Assembly (NCBI GenBank): GCA_903866825.1
Contig: CAIPPE010000017.1
Coordinates: 1-34,522, forward strand
Length of the DNA: 34,522 nucleotides
From: an uncultured Methylococcaceae bacterium
Lineage (GTDB): Bacteria; Pseudomonadota; Gammaproteobacteria; Methylococcales; Methylomonadaceae
Direction: 5' to 3'
The notes under the pieces are model-generated. The model did no database searches. It had not been told where the DNA came from and was given only the letters and a program-made list of their open reading frames with translations. Shown here piece after piece: positions 16,559 to 24,900 of the stretch (position 1 is the first letter of the stretch; every line of letters starts with the position of its first letter). The position numbers were made by a program, and so were the translations under genes.

Positions 16559-17233
16559 TTATCGATGAGGCAAGGCCTTTTGTTCTACCAAAGTTGAAAA
16601 AAAGCGACTTGCCTCTTCTATGGTTTGTTCCATTGCAAAAATAAGTTGAGAAATATCCACACTCATTTCAATAAACTCATGTTGCAAAGCAGCGATAGCA
16701 TGTGAGTTAAGGTTATGCTTCAGGTACAAAACCTGGTCTTTAAATGCAGACAATACCGGATGAATTTTACTTTCTGCTCTTTGCATCGCCTTAATCAGCT
16801 TTGAATAGTTTTGCTTCGCCGCTTTTAATTGCTGCTTACTGTGATTCCGTAACGTCCGATTACTGTATTCATTTAACTCATTTTCCCACTCGATAAATAA
16901 GGCATCACTCACTTCCTGTATCGCTTTAATTTTATGACTCACCGCTTCAGATTTAGCACAACAAAACTGGTACTGCCTATTCAACAAATGATATTTTTGC
17001 TCCAGCGTAGAATTACTGACCGTCACCACACTTTTAAAACGTTTCAGGGTCTCTTCAAACTCTTCTTTAGTTTCTCGCAGACTAACACAGGCCTGACCTA
17101 CCTGATGAACCACGATTTCTCGCTTATGTTCACCAATGGACTCTCTGGTTTGAAAATAAATCTTTCTGAACTTCTTAAAAAAGAACTGACTGATTAAACT
17201 GAGTGAATTTGATACGGTATTGGACTTAGCCAT
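16559..17233 (-). CDS. Hypothetical coiled-coil protein
   Basis: 224 residues, almost wholly helical and charged, with long coiled-coil stretches (LRETKEEFEETLKRFKS, LKAAKQNYSKLIKAMQRAES). There is no signal peptide and no membrane segment. It converges on the lipoprotein gene with 20 bases between. I do not recognise it. The 171 bases between its start and pabB hold no gene that I can support. Confidence 0.55.
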   Translation of the reverse strand: MAKSNTVSNSLSLISQFFFKKFRKIYFQTRESIGEHKREIVVHQVGQACVSLRETKEEFEETLKRFKSVVTVSNSTLEQKYHLLNRQYQFCCAKSEAVSHKIKAIQEVSDALFIEWENELNEYSNRTLRNHSKQQLKAAKQNYSKLIKAMQRAESKIHPVLSAFKDQVLYLKHNLNSHAIAALQHEFIEMSVDISQLIFAMEQTIEEASRFFSTLVEQKALPHR

Positions 17234-17404
17234 TTATTTTTTCTATAGAGATACAATAATTTTTTATATACGCTTATTATAAAAGCTTTATGATTTGTAA
17301 CCAATGCCAAGTCCATGCACAATAGCCTATATCAAGTCAGAATATACTAGTCGCTATTACCAATACGCCTTTATCATTACTTAACCAGAGAATTAACCCT
17401 ATTA

Positions 17405-18793
17405 ATGTCGCTACAAAAACAACTTGCTTCTCTACCTTATTTTGCTGATAGCTCAGCACTTTTTTCATTAATTGCTGATCAGCCCTGGTCAGTTTTTCTG
17501 GATAGTGGCTTTCCTCATAGTAATCAAGGTCGATACGATATTTTTGCAACTGACCCTGTATGCACTTTAGTCACCCAAGGCGACACTACCCAGATCACTC
17601 GTAACAACGTTACGATAAGCTCTACTGCAGACCCGTTTGATCTGGTAAAAGCACAACTCTTACCGAAGCTTGATGGCTATGGCGATTTACCCTTTAATGG
17701 TGGCGCGATTGGTTATTTTTCTTATGATTTAGCCAGACGATTAGAAAATCTGCCTGTTATCGCCGAAGATGCAGAACAAATTGCTGATATGGCTATCGGC
17801 ATTTATAACTGGGCGGTGGTTGTTGATCATCAAGAACAAAAAAGCTTTTTAGTCGGATTAGATGAAGGTGATGAACAAAAATGGCAAGCGTTAATTAAGC
17901 AATTCAGTCAATTACCTGAACATCCTGAGTATGATGACTTTAAAGTGGTTAGCGACATCAAATCCAATATGGACATCAACGCCTATACCGATGCTTTCAA
18001 CCGAATCAAACGCTATTTAAAAGAAGGTGACTGTTATCAGGTTAATCTGGCACAACGCTTCGTCGCCCAATGTGTCGGCTCTCCCTGGGTGGCTTATAAC
18101 ACTTTACGCGAACTCAATGCTGCCCCTTTCAGCGCCTATCTTAACTTCCCTGAAGTACAAATCTTAAGTTCATCACCTGAACGCTTTTTAAAGCTGACGG
18201 ATGGCCATGTTGAAACGAAACCCATTAAAGGCACGCGCCCCAGAAAACAGGATGACGCTGAAGATCAGGCACAAATAACATCACTTGAAAACAGCTATAA
18301 AGATAAAGCTGAAAACTTGATGATTGTTGATTTACTGCGTAATGACATTAGTAAAACCTGTCAAAAAGGTTCGGTGAAAGTACCGATTATTTTCAATATA
18401 GAAAGCTATACAACCGTGCATCATTTAGTCAGTACCATTACAGGGATTTTAGCCGAAGATCAACATGCCCTGGACTTATTAAAAAGCTGCTTTCCTGGTG
18501 GATCAATTACCGGTGCTCCCAAAATTCGTTCGATGGAAATTATTGAAGAACTGGAACCTAATCGACGCGGTGTCTATTGTGGCGCGATTGGTTATATTGG
18601 TTTTAATGGCAATATGGATACTAATATCGCGATCCGAACACTGGTTCATTCAAATAACACCATTCGATTCTGGGCGGGTGGCGGCATTGTTTATGATTCC
18701 AAACTGGAAGAGGAATATCAGGAAAGCTTTGATAAAGCGAGCGCCATGCTCACCTTATTGGAGCAACTAACAGAGAAAGATGATAGTCATTAA
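17405..18793 (+). CDS. pabB: Aminodeoxychorismate synthase component I
   Basis: Converts chorismate and ammonia to 4-amino-4-deoxychorismate, the precursor of p-aminobenzoate for folate and, in methylotrophs, for tetrahydromethanopterin. 462 residues. The motif PIKGTRPR (273-280) carries the lysine (K275) that distinguishes PabB from anthranilate synthase TrpE, which has alanine. The conserved PGGSITGAPK (364-373) and the C-terminal AGGGIVYDSKLEEEYQE are present. The N-terminal domain resembles the TrpE/PabB regulatory fold. Its stop overlaps the next gene by 14 bases. Confidence 0.95.
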   Translation: MSLQKQLASLPYFADSSALFSLIADQPWSVFLDSGFPHSNQGRYDIFATDPVCTLVTQGDTTQITRNNVTISSTADPFDLVKAQLLPKLDGYGDLPFNGGAIGYFSYDLARRLENLPVIAEDAEQIADMAIGIYNWAVVVDHQEQKSFLVGLDEGDEQKWQALIKQFSQLPEHPEYDDFKVVSDIKSNMDINAYTDAFNRIKRYLKEGDCYQVNLAQRFVAQCVGSPWVAYNTLRELNAAPFSAYLNFPEVQILSSSPERFLKLTDGHVETKPIKGTRPRKQDDAEDQAQITSLENSYKDKAENLMIVDLLRNDISKTCQKGSVKVPIIFNIESYTTVHHLVSTITGILAEDQHALDLLKSCFPGGSITGAPKIRSMEIIEELEPNRRGVYCGAIGYIGFNGNMDTNIAIRTLVHSNNTIRFWAGGGIVYDSKLEEEYQESFDKASAMLTLLEQLTEKDDSH

Positions 18794-19334
18794 ACTGGGT
18801 GGCAGTCTCTCTCAGGCAGAGACCCTGGTTAGTTGTTTAGATCGACTGGAACAGCAGTATAAAGATAAACCTGTCGTGATAGTACCCGGCGGGGGTGCCT
18901 TTGCCGATCAGGTCAGACTCGCTCAAGGGCGTTGGCAGTTTGACGATACCACCGCTCACCGAATGGCTATTTTAGCCATGCAACAAATGGCCTTGTTAAT
19001 TCATGGCCTTAAAAGTCAGTTTACAATTGTTACCTCAACCCTAGATATTAAGCAGCGACTTAAAAAAGGTGAAGTACTCATCTGGTCACCGACTATTGAT
19101 GAACTTGATAAAGCCTCTATTCCTGCCTCCTGGGATATTACTTCTGATAGCCTGGCGGCCTGGTTAGCTAAAACTATTCAGGCTGAAGAACTGATTCTGG
19201 TTAAATCAGCACGCATTGATAACAATCTGACTCTTGAACAACTTGCAGAACAGCAAATTATTGATCAAGGGTTTTGTCAGGTAGTCTCAGCAGCGATTTT
19301 CAAAATAAACATTGTCAATCAACACGATTTTTAA
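18780..19334 (+). CDS. Amino-acid-kinase-fold protein, MfnE-like
   Basis: 184 residues with the amino acid kinase fold: MIVIKLGGSL at the N-terminus (phosphate-binding), IVPGGGAFAD near 34-43, and an aspartate-rich middle (SWDITSDSLAAWLA) that fits the substrate pocket. Small members in methylotrophs resemble archaeal MfnE, the kinase of methanofuran synthesis, and lie among C1-cofactor genes. The 14-base overlap with pabB places it in a cofactor operon and supports this role. It is shorter than carbamate or aspartate kinases. The identification as MfnE-like is inference. Confidence 0.68.
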   Translation: MIVIKLGGSLSQAETLVSCLDRLEQQYKDKPVVIVPGGGAFADQVRLAQGRWQFDDTTAHRMAILAMQQMALLIHGLKSQFTIVTSTLDIKQRLKKGEVLIWSPTIDELDKASIPASWDITSDSLAAWLAKTIQAEELILVKSARIDNNLTLEQLAEQQIIDQGFCQVVSAAIFKINIVNQHDF

Positions 19335-19408
19335 GTCCGGCAAGTTCTGATAAGTTACGTATAACCAATTAAGGTTAACTATTTAGAATGGTTGGTCTTT
19401 GCTAGTAA

Positions 19409-19737
19409 GAGAAAGAACGAGCTATCCCAGCTAAAGATTGTCGTATCTTGGGGAAAGAACGAGCTATCCAGTGAAAGATCGTCGTATTTTATGGAAAAAA
19501 TAACCTATCCAGCGAAAGGATATCGTATCCTGGGGAAAGAACAACCTATCCAGCAAAAGGATGTCGTATCCTGGAGAAAGAACAACCTATCCAGCGAAAG
19601 GCTGTCGTATTTTAGGGAAAGAACGAACTATCCAGCGAAAGGCTGTCGTATTTTAGGGAAAGAACGAACTATCCAGCGAAAGGTTGTCGTATTTTAGGGA
19701 AAGGATAATCTATCTAGCGAATGGTTAATGTATTTAG
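19409..19737. repeat. Eight-copy 41-bp tandem repeat
   Basis: The element TATCCAGCGAAAGG recurs at 19423, 19465, 19506, 19547, 19588, 19629, 19670 and 19711 (the last as TATCTAGCGAATGG), with a spacing of 41 bases, except 42 for the first interval. The rest of each unit reads about NTGTCGTATYYTRGGG then AAAGAACRACC. Units 5 to 7 are nearly identical; the outer ones are more diverged. One copy forms a TATCC/GGATA hairpin, but others have lost it. There are no spacers, so it is not a CRISPR array. An ORF read across it has no ribosome site. Confidence 0.92.
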
Positions 19738-19878
19738 ACATTACGACAATGTATTAAGCTGAACTCTAAAGTTTTGCCAATGATTGCAAAAAAGAGTGCT
19801 CGAATTTGTCCAATTAAAATAAATATTCGTCAATGAAGCCTATTAATGAAGCCGATTAAATAGACGCTACATTAAAGG

Positions 19879-19901
19879 TGCGACAAATTGTCGCATTTTT
19901 T
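19879..19901 (+). terminator. Rho-independent terminator
   Basis: TGCGACA-AAT-TGTCGCA (7-bp perfect stem, 3-base loop) followed by six T. It is the first good terminator after pabB and the kinase gene. Confidence 0.8.
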
Positions 19902-19959
19902 GTAGACAATCTTATTTTATTGATTTATCATTCACCCGCCTTAGATAGTGATTAAAACA

Positions 19960-20145
19960 TCAGTATTTCACTAAGTAAGGATAATGAGGAGGGACAACCA
20001 GTTAATACTGGAAAAATAATAAAAATAAATGCAACATCAATAAAAACAATAATAATAGCAACACAATTAAAACTGCGCTTTCGTTAGGCAGCCGTCTTTT
20101 TACAAAATACTAACAAGATGGAGCCCATGTAATGTGGGCTTTTTT
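19960..20145 (+). ncRNA. Possible small RNA
   Basis: The stretch ending in the terminator at 20122 holds no ORF. It contains GGATAATGAGGAGGGA (three GGA motifs, as bound by CsrA-type proteins), a hairpin CCAGT-TAAT-ACTGG at 19998-20011, and a long A-rich section with repeated AATAAAA/AACAATAATAAT-type triplets that resembles an Hfq distal-face site. The promoter is not identified, and the 5' end is arbitrary. Confidence 0.25.
20122..20145 (+). terminator. Rho-independent terminator
   Basis: AGCCCA and TGGGCT form a 6-bp stem around a 7-base loop, followed by a run of T. It ends the A-rich non-coding stretch. Confidence 0.75.
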
Positions 20146-20439
20146 ATGCGTGCAGGAAAATAACTTTATACTATAAGTTACTACTTCGCCATCTATGGCC
20201 AGTCGTGAATGTCACTTTATTGCACATGGTTATCATAGGTGGAGAACTGGTACTATCGACCCCTATGGATAGCTACCCATAGCGACCCACAAACAACATT
20301 CGCCTCACATTTCCGTAGGACAGCAAACTATGATAATGCTGACATTTATTGATAATGGTTTCTTATAAAACTGTTTTTTCTTGAAAGAGATACACATATT
20401 TTGCCAGTTATTATCATGGTAGAACTGCTTTTCATCTAT
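20146..20439. other. Gene-free stretch, nothing recognised
   Basis: No ORF, RNA gene or strong terminator. Two weak inverted repeats are present (TAACTT/AAGTTA at 20161-20180 and CTATGG/CCATAG at 20263-20282). With the repeat array and the possible small RNA, this belongs to about 1.1 kb of gene-free sequence after the kinase gene. Confidence 0.6.
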
Positions 20440-20745
20440 TCAAATTAATTCTGACGTGTTTCTAATTGTTTCCATCCACAAGATTCTGCTCAGTTCTGAG
20501 GCAATAGTGAGTGATAGCTTCACTGCATGTGAGCTTGGTTCATCGATCAACTCAATGAGTTGAGGGTAGCAGTCCATTAATTAAGTGATCACAATACTGA
20601 GTCCAAGTTCGGGATTGTGATAACAAGGCTTATCAAAGAAAAACATCCGGTTCGCTCTGATAAGTTCATAAGCCAATCCTAAAAAAGCAAATCGTTGGCA
20701 TTCTTCAGTTTTAGCAATGGGTAACAAGGCTTCTAGGTTCATCAT
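20440..20745 (-). pseudogene. Small hypothetical gene interrupted by an in-frame stop
   Basis: Reading down the minus strand from ATG 20745, 54 codons (MMNLEALLPIAKTEECQRFA, continuing FLGLAYELIRANRM) end in TAA at 20581-20583. The same frame then continues for 46 more codons (LMDCYPQLIELIDEPSSHAV and on, ending TSELI) to TGA at 20440. Both halves look protein-like, so a single gene with a nonsense mutation is likely. Two short ORFs, the second with its own ATG, are the alternative. I do not recognise the family. Confidence 0.35.
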
Positions 20746-20789
20746 GTATCTCTATTATTAGTAAGTGAATTAATGTATCGGCCTGGGGG

Positions 20790-21725
20790 TTATGCAGAAT
20801 AATGTCCCCAAATGAGCTCTTCTCGCTGATAGGAGGCAGAAACCCAGCGCGAGTTTTGAACATCAAACAAGGTCAGCCCAAATTCAAAACAATCTTCGTC
20901 GTCATCGTTATATTCATCGAGATTTAGAGATACGTAGGCACCGGTATCTATACAAAGATGTGATAACACTTGGCTGGGGGATGTGGCATAAGTATGTCCA
21001 CAGAAAGTGGTTGATAGCCCACGTCTTACTTTAGGACTATTCAAGCGTTTTAACATCAATGTCCGTCCCCACAGCAGTGACTGCTCAACTTCAGAAGGAA
21101 TGCTCTGTTCTTCATGCCAGCGATCGATATCGCTATCAAACCAAGCGACTTTTTCAAGAGATTCATAATTCGTACTGATTAGTTCAGCATGGATTACATG
21201 GAAACGGTTAGCTCCTTCACCCACACTATATATAAGTGGCATTTCCCTAATCAGGGCAAGACCGCGATCGAATTCGGCAGACATGCATTGTTGATCCGCT
21301 TGGTAATAGGCTCTTACCCAATTGCCACCATAATCTAAAAAGCCTATGCCATTCACATCCTCAAGCTGCTTTAATTTACCATTAATTAAATACGGTAAAA
21401 AGAACTCCATCATCATTGTTTCGTGGTTCCCACGTACTGCATAGAACCATGGTTCTTCAAGTAATTGCAGGCAGCGTAATGAATCTGGGCCACGATCTAT
21501 TAAATCACCCACTGAGAACAGTCGATCCCGGCTTTTATCGAATTGCACTGCCTCCAACAAAAGTTCTAACAGGCTAAAACAGCCATGAAGATCACCTACG
21601 ACATAGTCTTTACCTTGACTATTAGTGGGCAATTTTCGGATTGATGTATCGTTATTCATAATGTTATCTATGGGCTGATAGAGATGTTTACTGTGTGCAG
21701 CTATATTAAAAAACATTCGCGACAT
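20790..21725 (-). CDS. PPP-family metallophosphatase (PrpA/ApaH-like)
   Basis: 311 residues. The calcineurin/PPP signatures are complete: GDLHG (44-48, metal ligands D45 and H47), GDLIDRG (73-79, D74), GNHE (99-102, N100 and H101), H179 and the late GHT (about 251-253). These enzymes remove phosphate from proteins or split dinucleoside polyphosphates; the length and the VGDLHGCFSLLE pattern are closest to bacterial PrpA/lambda-type and ApaH-like members. The start has no clear ribosome site; an internal ATG at codon 23 is possible. The gene is divergent from the helicase, and its start region holds two copies of the island's operator repeat, one overlapping the start codon. Confidence 0.87.
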   Translation of the reverse strand: MSRMFFNIAAHSKHLYQPIDNIMNNDTSIRKLPTNSQGKDYVVGDLHGCFSLLELLLEAVQFDKSRDRLFSVGDLIDRGPDSLRCLQLLEEPWFYAVRGNHETMMMEFFLPYLINGKLKQLEDVNGIGFLDYGGNWVRAYYQADQQCMSAEFDRGLALIREMPLIYSVGEGANRFHVIHAELISTNYESLEKVAWFDSDIDRWHEEQSIPSEVEQSLLWGRTLMLKRLNSPKVRRGLSTTFCGHTYATSPSQVLSHLCIDTGAYVSLNLDEYNDDDEDCFEFGLTLFDVQNSRWVSASYQREELIWGHYSA

Positions 21726-21734
21726 AGTAGGTCG
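21720..21734. promoter_or_regulatory. Island operator, site 1 (imperfect)
   Basis: CGACA-TAGTA-GGTCG, one mismatch to CGACA-N5-TGTCG. It overlaps the start codon of the phosphatase gene, 49 bases centre to centre from site 2. Confidence 0.5.
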
Positions 21735-21768
21735 TTAATGATCATTTATAAGTTTATAAAATATAAGT

Positions 21769-21783
21769 CGACATGTTATGTCG
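21769..21783. promoter_or_regulatory. Island operator, site 2
   Basis: CGACA-TGTTA-TGTCG, perfect arms, in the 244-bp divergent region between the phosphatase and the helicase. Extended by AAGT on the left, it matches the reverse complement of site 5 at 17 of 19 positions (AAGTCGACATRTTRTGTCG). Confidence 0.72.
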
Positions 21784-21969
21784 CATGACTTGGTTATGAT
21801 AATGATATTAACAAGACCAAGAGGTGCAATGCTTTTATCTTCAAGATGATTAAATATTGGCTCTTACCCTTGTTGACAGTTATTTTGTTTTTATGCTATT
21901 AGCTTCAGACTATGCACTAATGGATTAAAGAGTACCGACCCCGTAAATTTTTAATATTTGGATAAATAT

Positions 21970-24900
21970 ATGAGCCTTAATACATACTTTGAAAAAAATG
22001 GATTTTTACCCAATCCAGCCCAATATAAAGCAGTGGATCGCGTTAATGGACCGCTAATGTTGGTTGCAGGGCCGGGTTCTGGTAAAACACGAGTACTACT
22101 ATGGCGCACTTTCAATTTAATTGTTTTTCACAACGTCCAGCCACGAGATATTTTTCTTAGCACCTTTACTGAAAAAGCGGCCAGACAGCTTAAAGATGGT
22201 CTGCTGACTTTACTTGGAAGTGTGCCGGACCGATATTTTGATACTTCAGAAATGTATGTGGGTACAGTGCATTCCTTGTGTAGACGGATTTTGACAGACA
22301 GACGGTTTAATCCATCGGGAACACCTGCACCAGAATTGATGGATAAAGTGGAGCAGTATTTTCATGTTTACAACAGTCAGTTCTGGTTAAAGCAAAGCAA
22401 AACTGATGAAGATGTAGTTAATGAATTAAAGCCGGCTGGATGGGGGCAATCCAAACGTCATCGTGCTACGACTGGACTCATTTCATTATTCAATAGATTA
22501 TCAGAAGAATGTATAGATTCTGCTGGTTTTACCAATAAAGAACCATTTCTAGGTGGTATGTATCAAGACTATCTCGATAGCCTAAATAAAGTAAACAAAA
22601 CCGATATGTCAATGCTCCAACAAAAAGCTTTAGACATTTTAAAAAACAACACAGATGAAAATGTCGCTTTTAAATATCTTTTGATTGACGAATACCAAGA
22701 CACTAATACTGTACAAGAGCATATATTCTTTAATTTAGCAGCTAAAACTAAGAATCTATGCGTAGTGGGCGATGATGACCAGGCTCTTTTCCGTTTCCGT
22801 GGAGCTACCGTTGAAAACTTGGTTCGGTTTCAAAAGAGATGTTCTCAAGAATTGGGCATAACACCTTGCAGAATTGACCTAAATATAAACTATCGCTCAT
22901 GTCCACAGATTGTGGAGTTTTATAATCAGTTCATTATTACCGATACAGCACTACAACCTTATCGAGTACCTAACAAAACAATTACCGCTAATAGAACATG
23001 CGATCATACTGCAGTTGTCGTTACGTCTTCAGATAACGACCTTGACCGTTGCGAGGAGATTGCTGTTTTAGTTAAAACATTACTGGATAGCAAAAAGGTT
23101 GCTGACCCTAACCAGATTGCTTTTCTTTATCCGTCGGTAAAAAGTCCATTAGCAAAATCCATGATTGATGCGCTTGCAAAGCAAGGCTTACCAGTCTATT
23201 CGCCCCGCTCTGGACTGTTTTTGGATTGTGAAGAAGCGAAACTAATTTTTGGATTAATGCTTCAAGTTTTAGGAAGACCTGATGAATATGAAGGAGGTGG
23301 TGCTTTTAAAAAATTCAATGACTGGCTTGATCAGTGCGAGTACGCCGCTCAAGAAATCACCTCTGCTGAAGACGATGAAGTCGTCAATGAATTAAAAAAA
23401 CTGATAGCGTCAAGAAGAAACGAGCTTAATAACTTAGGCAATAACCAAGCGACAGATTGGAACTTACTTGATCTTTTTTATCAATTTTGTTCAATAGAGC
23501 CTATCAGTACTTGGTTAACTGAAGCAGAACTAGGTGGTGATGAAGGTCCAATCTGTAATTTGAGTTTGATTAGCCAATATCTGTTCCGCTATCAACAAAT
23601 GAACAATCTTTCAGTGATCCAAGGCAGTGATTATGGTGTCAGTGGTAATTCACTCAGAAATAGTTTCTTTAATAGTTATCTTTATGGCTTATACCGCCTT
23701 GAAGAATCCGAATATGAAGATAGCGAAAATCCGTTTCCCAAAGGCAGAATTCCGTTCCTGACCATTCATCAAGCCAAAGGCTTAGAGTTTCCGGTTGTGG
23801 TGTTGGGAAGTATAATTCCATTCTCAAACCAAGTAACTCAGGTAGAAAAATTGGCAAGGTCAATGTTACCCATAGCCGTTGCGCAAAACCTCGAACCACT
23901 AACGCTAATTGGCGAGTTCGATGCCATGCGCATGTTCTATGTTGCTTTGTCTCGTGCAGAAAACCTGCTAATTATTTCCAACACCCATAAGAAAGACGCA
24001 AAAGATAAACGCCATCCTGGGATAAAATCTTTGTTGGATAACGGTATAAATGGAATAGCTATTTGTAAAATAAAGAAATTAAAATTGGCTAAGTTACCCA
24101 CTGCAAATAACACCCCAAAAACACTTCCCAAAATCTATTCTTACACAGCGGATTATCAATATTACTTGGCCTGTCCACGACAGTATATGTTGTTTAGAAA
24201 ATACGGCTTCGCGCCATCCCGTACCCGCACTATGGCTTTCGGTATTCTGGTGCATAAAACCATTGAAGATATTCATCGTGGGCTGATTACTGCAAGACAA
24301 ACTAATACATTGCATGCTTTTAAGAATGGGATGACAGCTTTCATCAAATATCGTTTTGACGAAAACTATCAGGTATTAAGTAAACAAAGTTCACATAAAT
24401 TGGCTCCACACACGCTTGTTGCTGCTCATGATCAAGTGGTTCATTATTGGAATAAATTAAGTGACTTAGCTCAAACCATTACCGATACTGAAGTACCGTT
24501 GACTCTGCCGAGTCAGACAACACCTAATGGAATCATCTATTCTTTACATGGCGTGGTTGATATGGCTAAGGAAGTGGATGGTAATCAATCACATTTGTAC
24601 GACATCAAGACTCATGATGCGTACTTGGTAAGAGACCATTCAAGCTATTATCAGGAACAACTCAATGTCTACGCTCATATTTGGCAGACATTACACGGCC
24701 AATCACTTTCTGGTACATCTATTATTGCCACTAGACCTCCCTCCAATACCAATGCACTTAACGCATGGAACCCAGTTGTTCCTCTACCATTCAATTCAGA
24801 GGCAGTAGCTGTAACAATGAATCATTTTGGACAAGTTGTTGATTGCATTGAAGAGCGTAAATTTCAGCCACGAGCTATCGCAGACTTGCCAGTTACCTCA

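Noticed and set aside
17337-17549. A 70-residue minus-strand ORF with a hydrophobic tail across the pabB start
   Set aside because: Most of it is antisense to a clear pabB N-terminus, and its frame has no ribosome site. Treated as a shadow.
19392-19697. A 101-residue protein across the 41-bp repeat
   Set aside because: It has no ribosome site, and the open frame follows from a 41-bp unit lacking stops in a continuous reading. A coding role is not supported.
19409-19737. CRISPR array
   Set aside because: The 41-bp units are contiguous with no unique spacers, and no cas genes are present.
19879-19895. CGACA-N3-TGTCG as another copy of the island operator
   Set aside because: The spacing is three, not five, and it is followed by six T. 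It is a terminator stem, and lies outside the island promoters.
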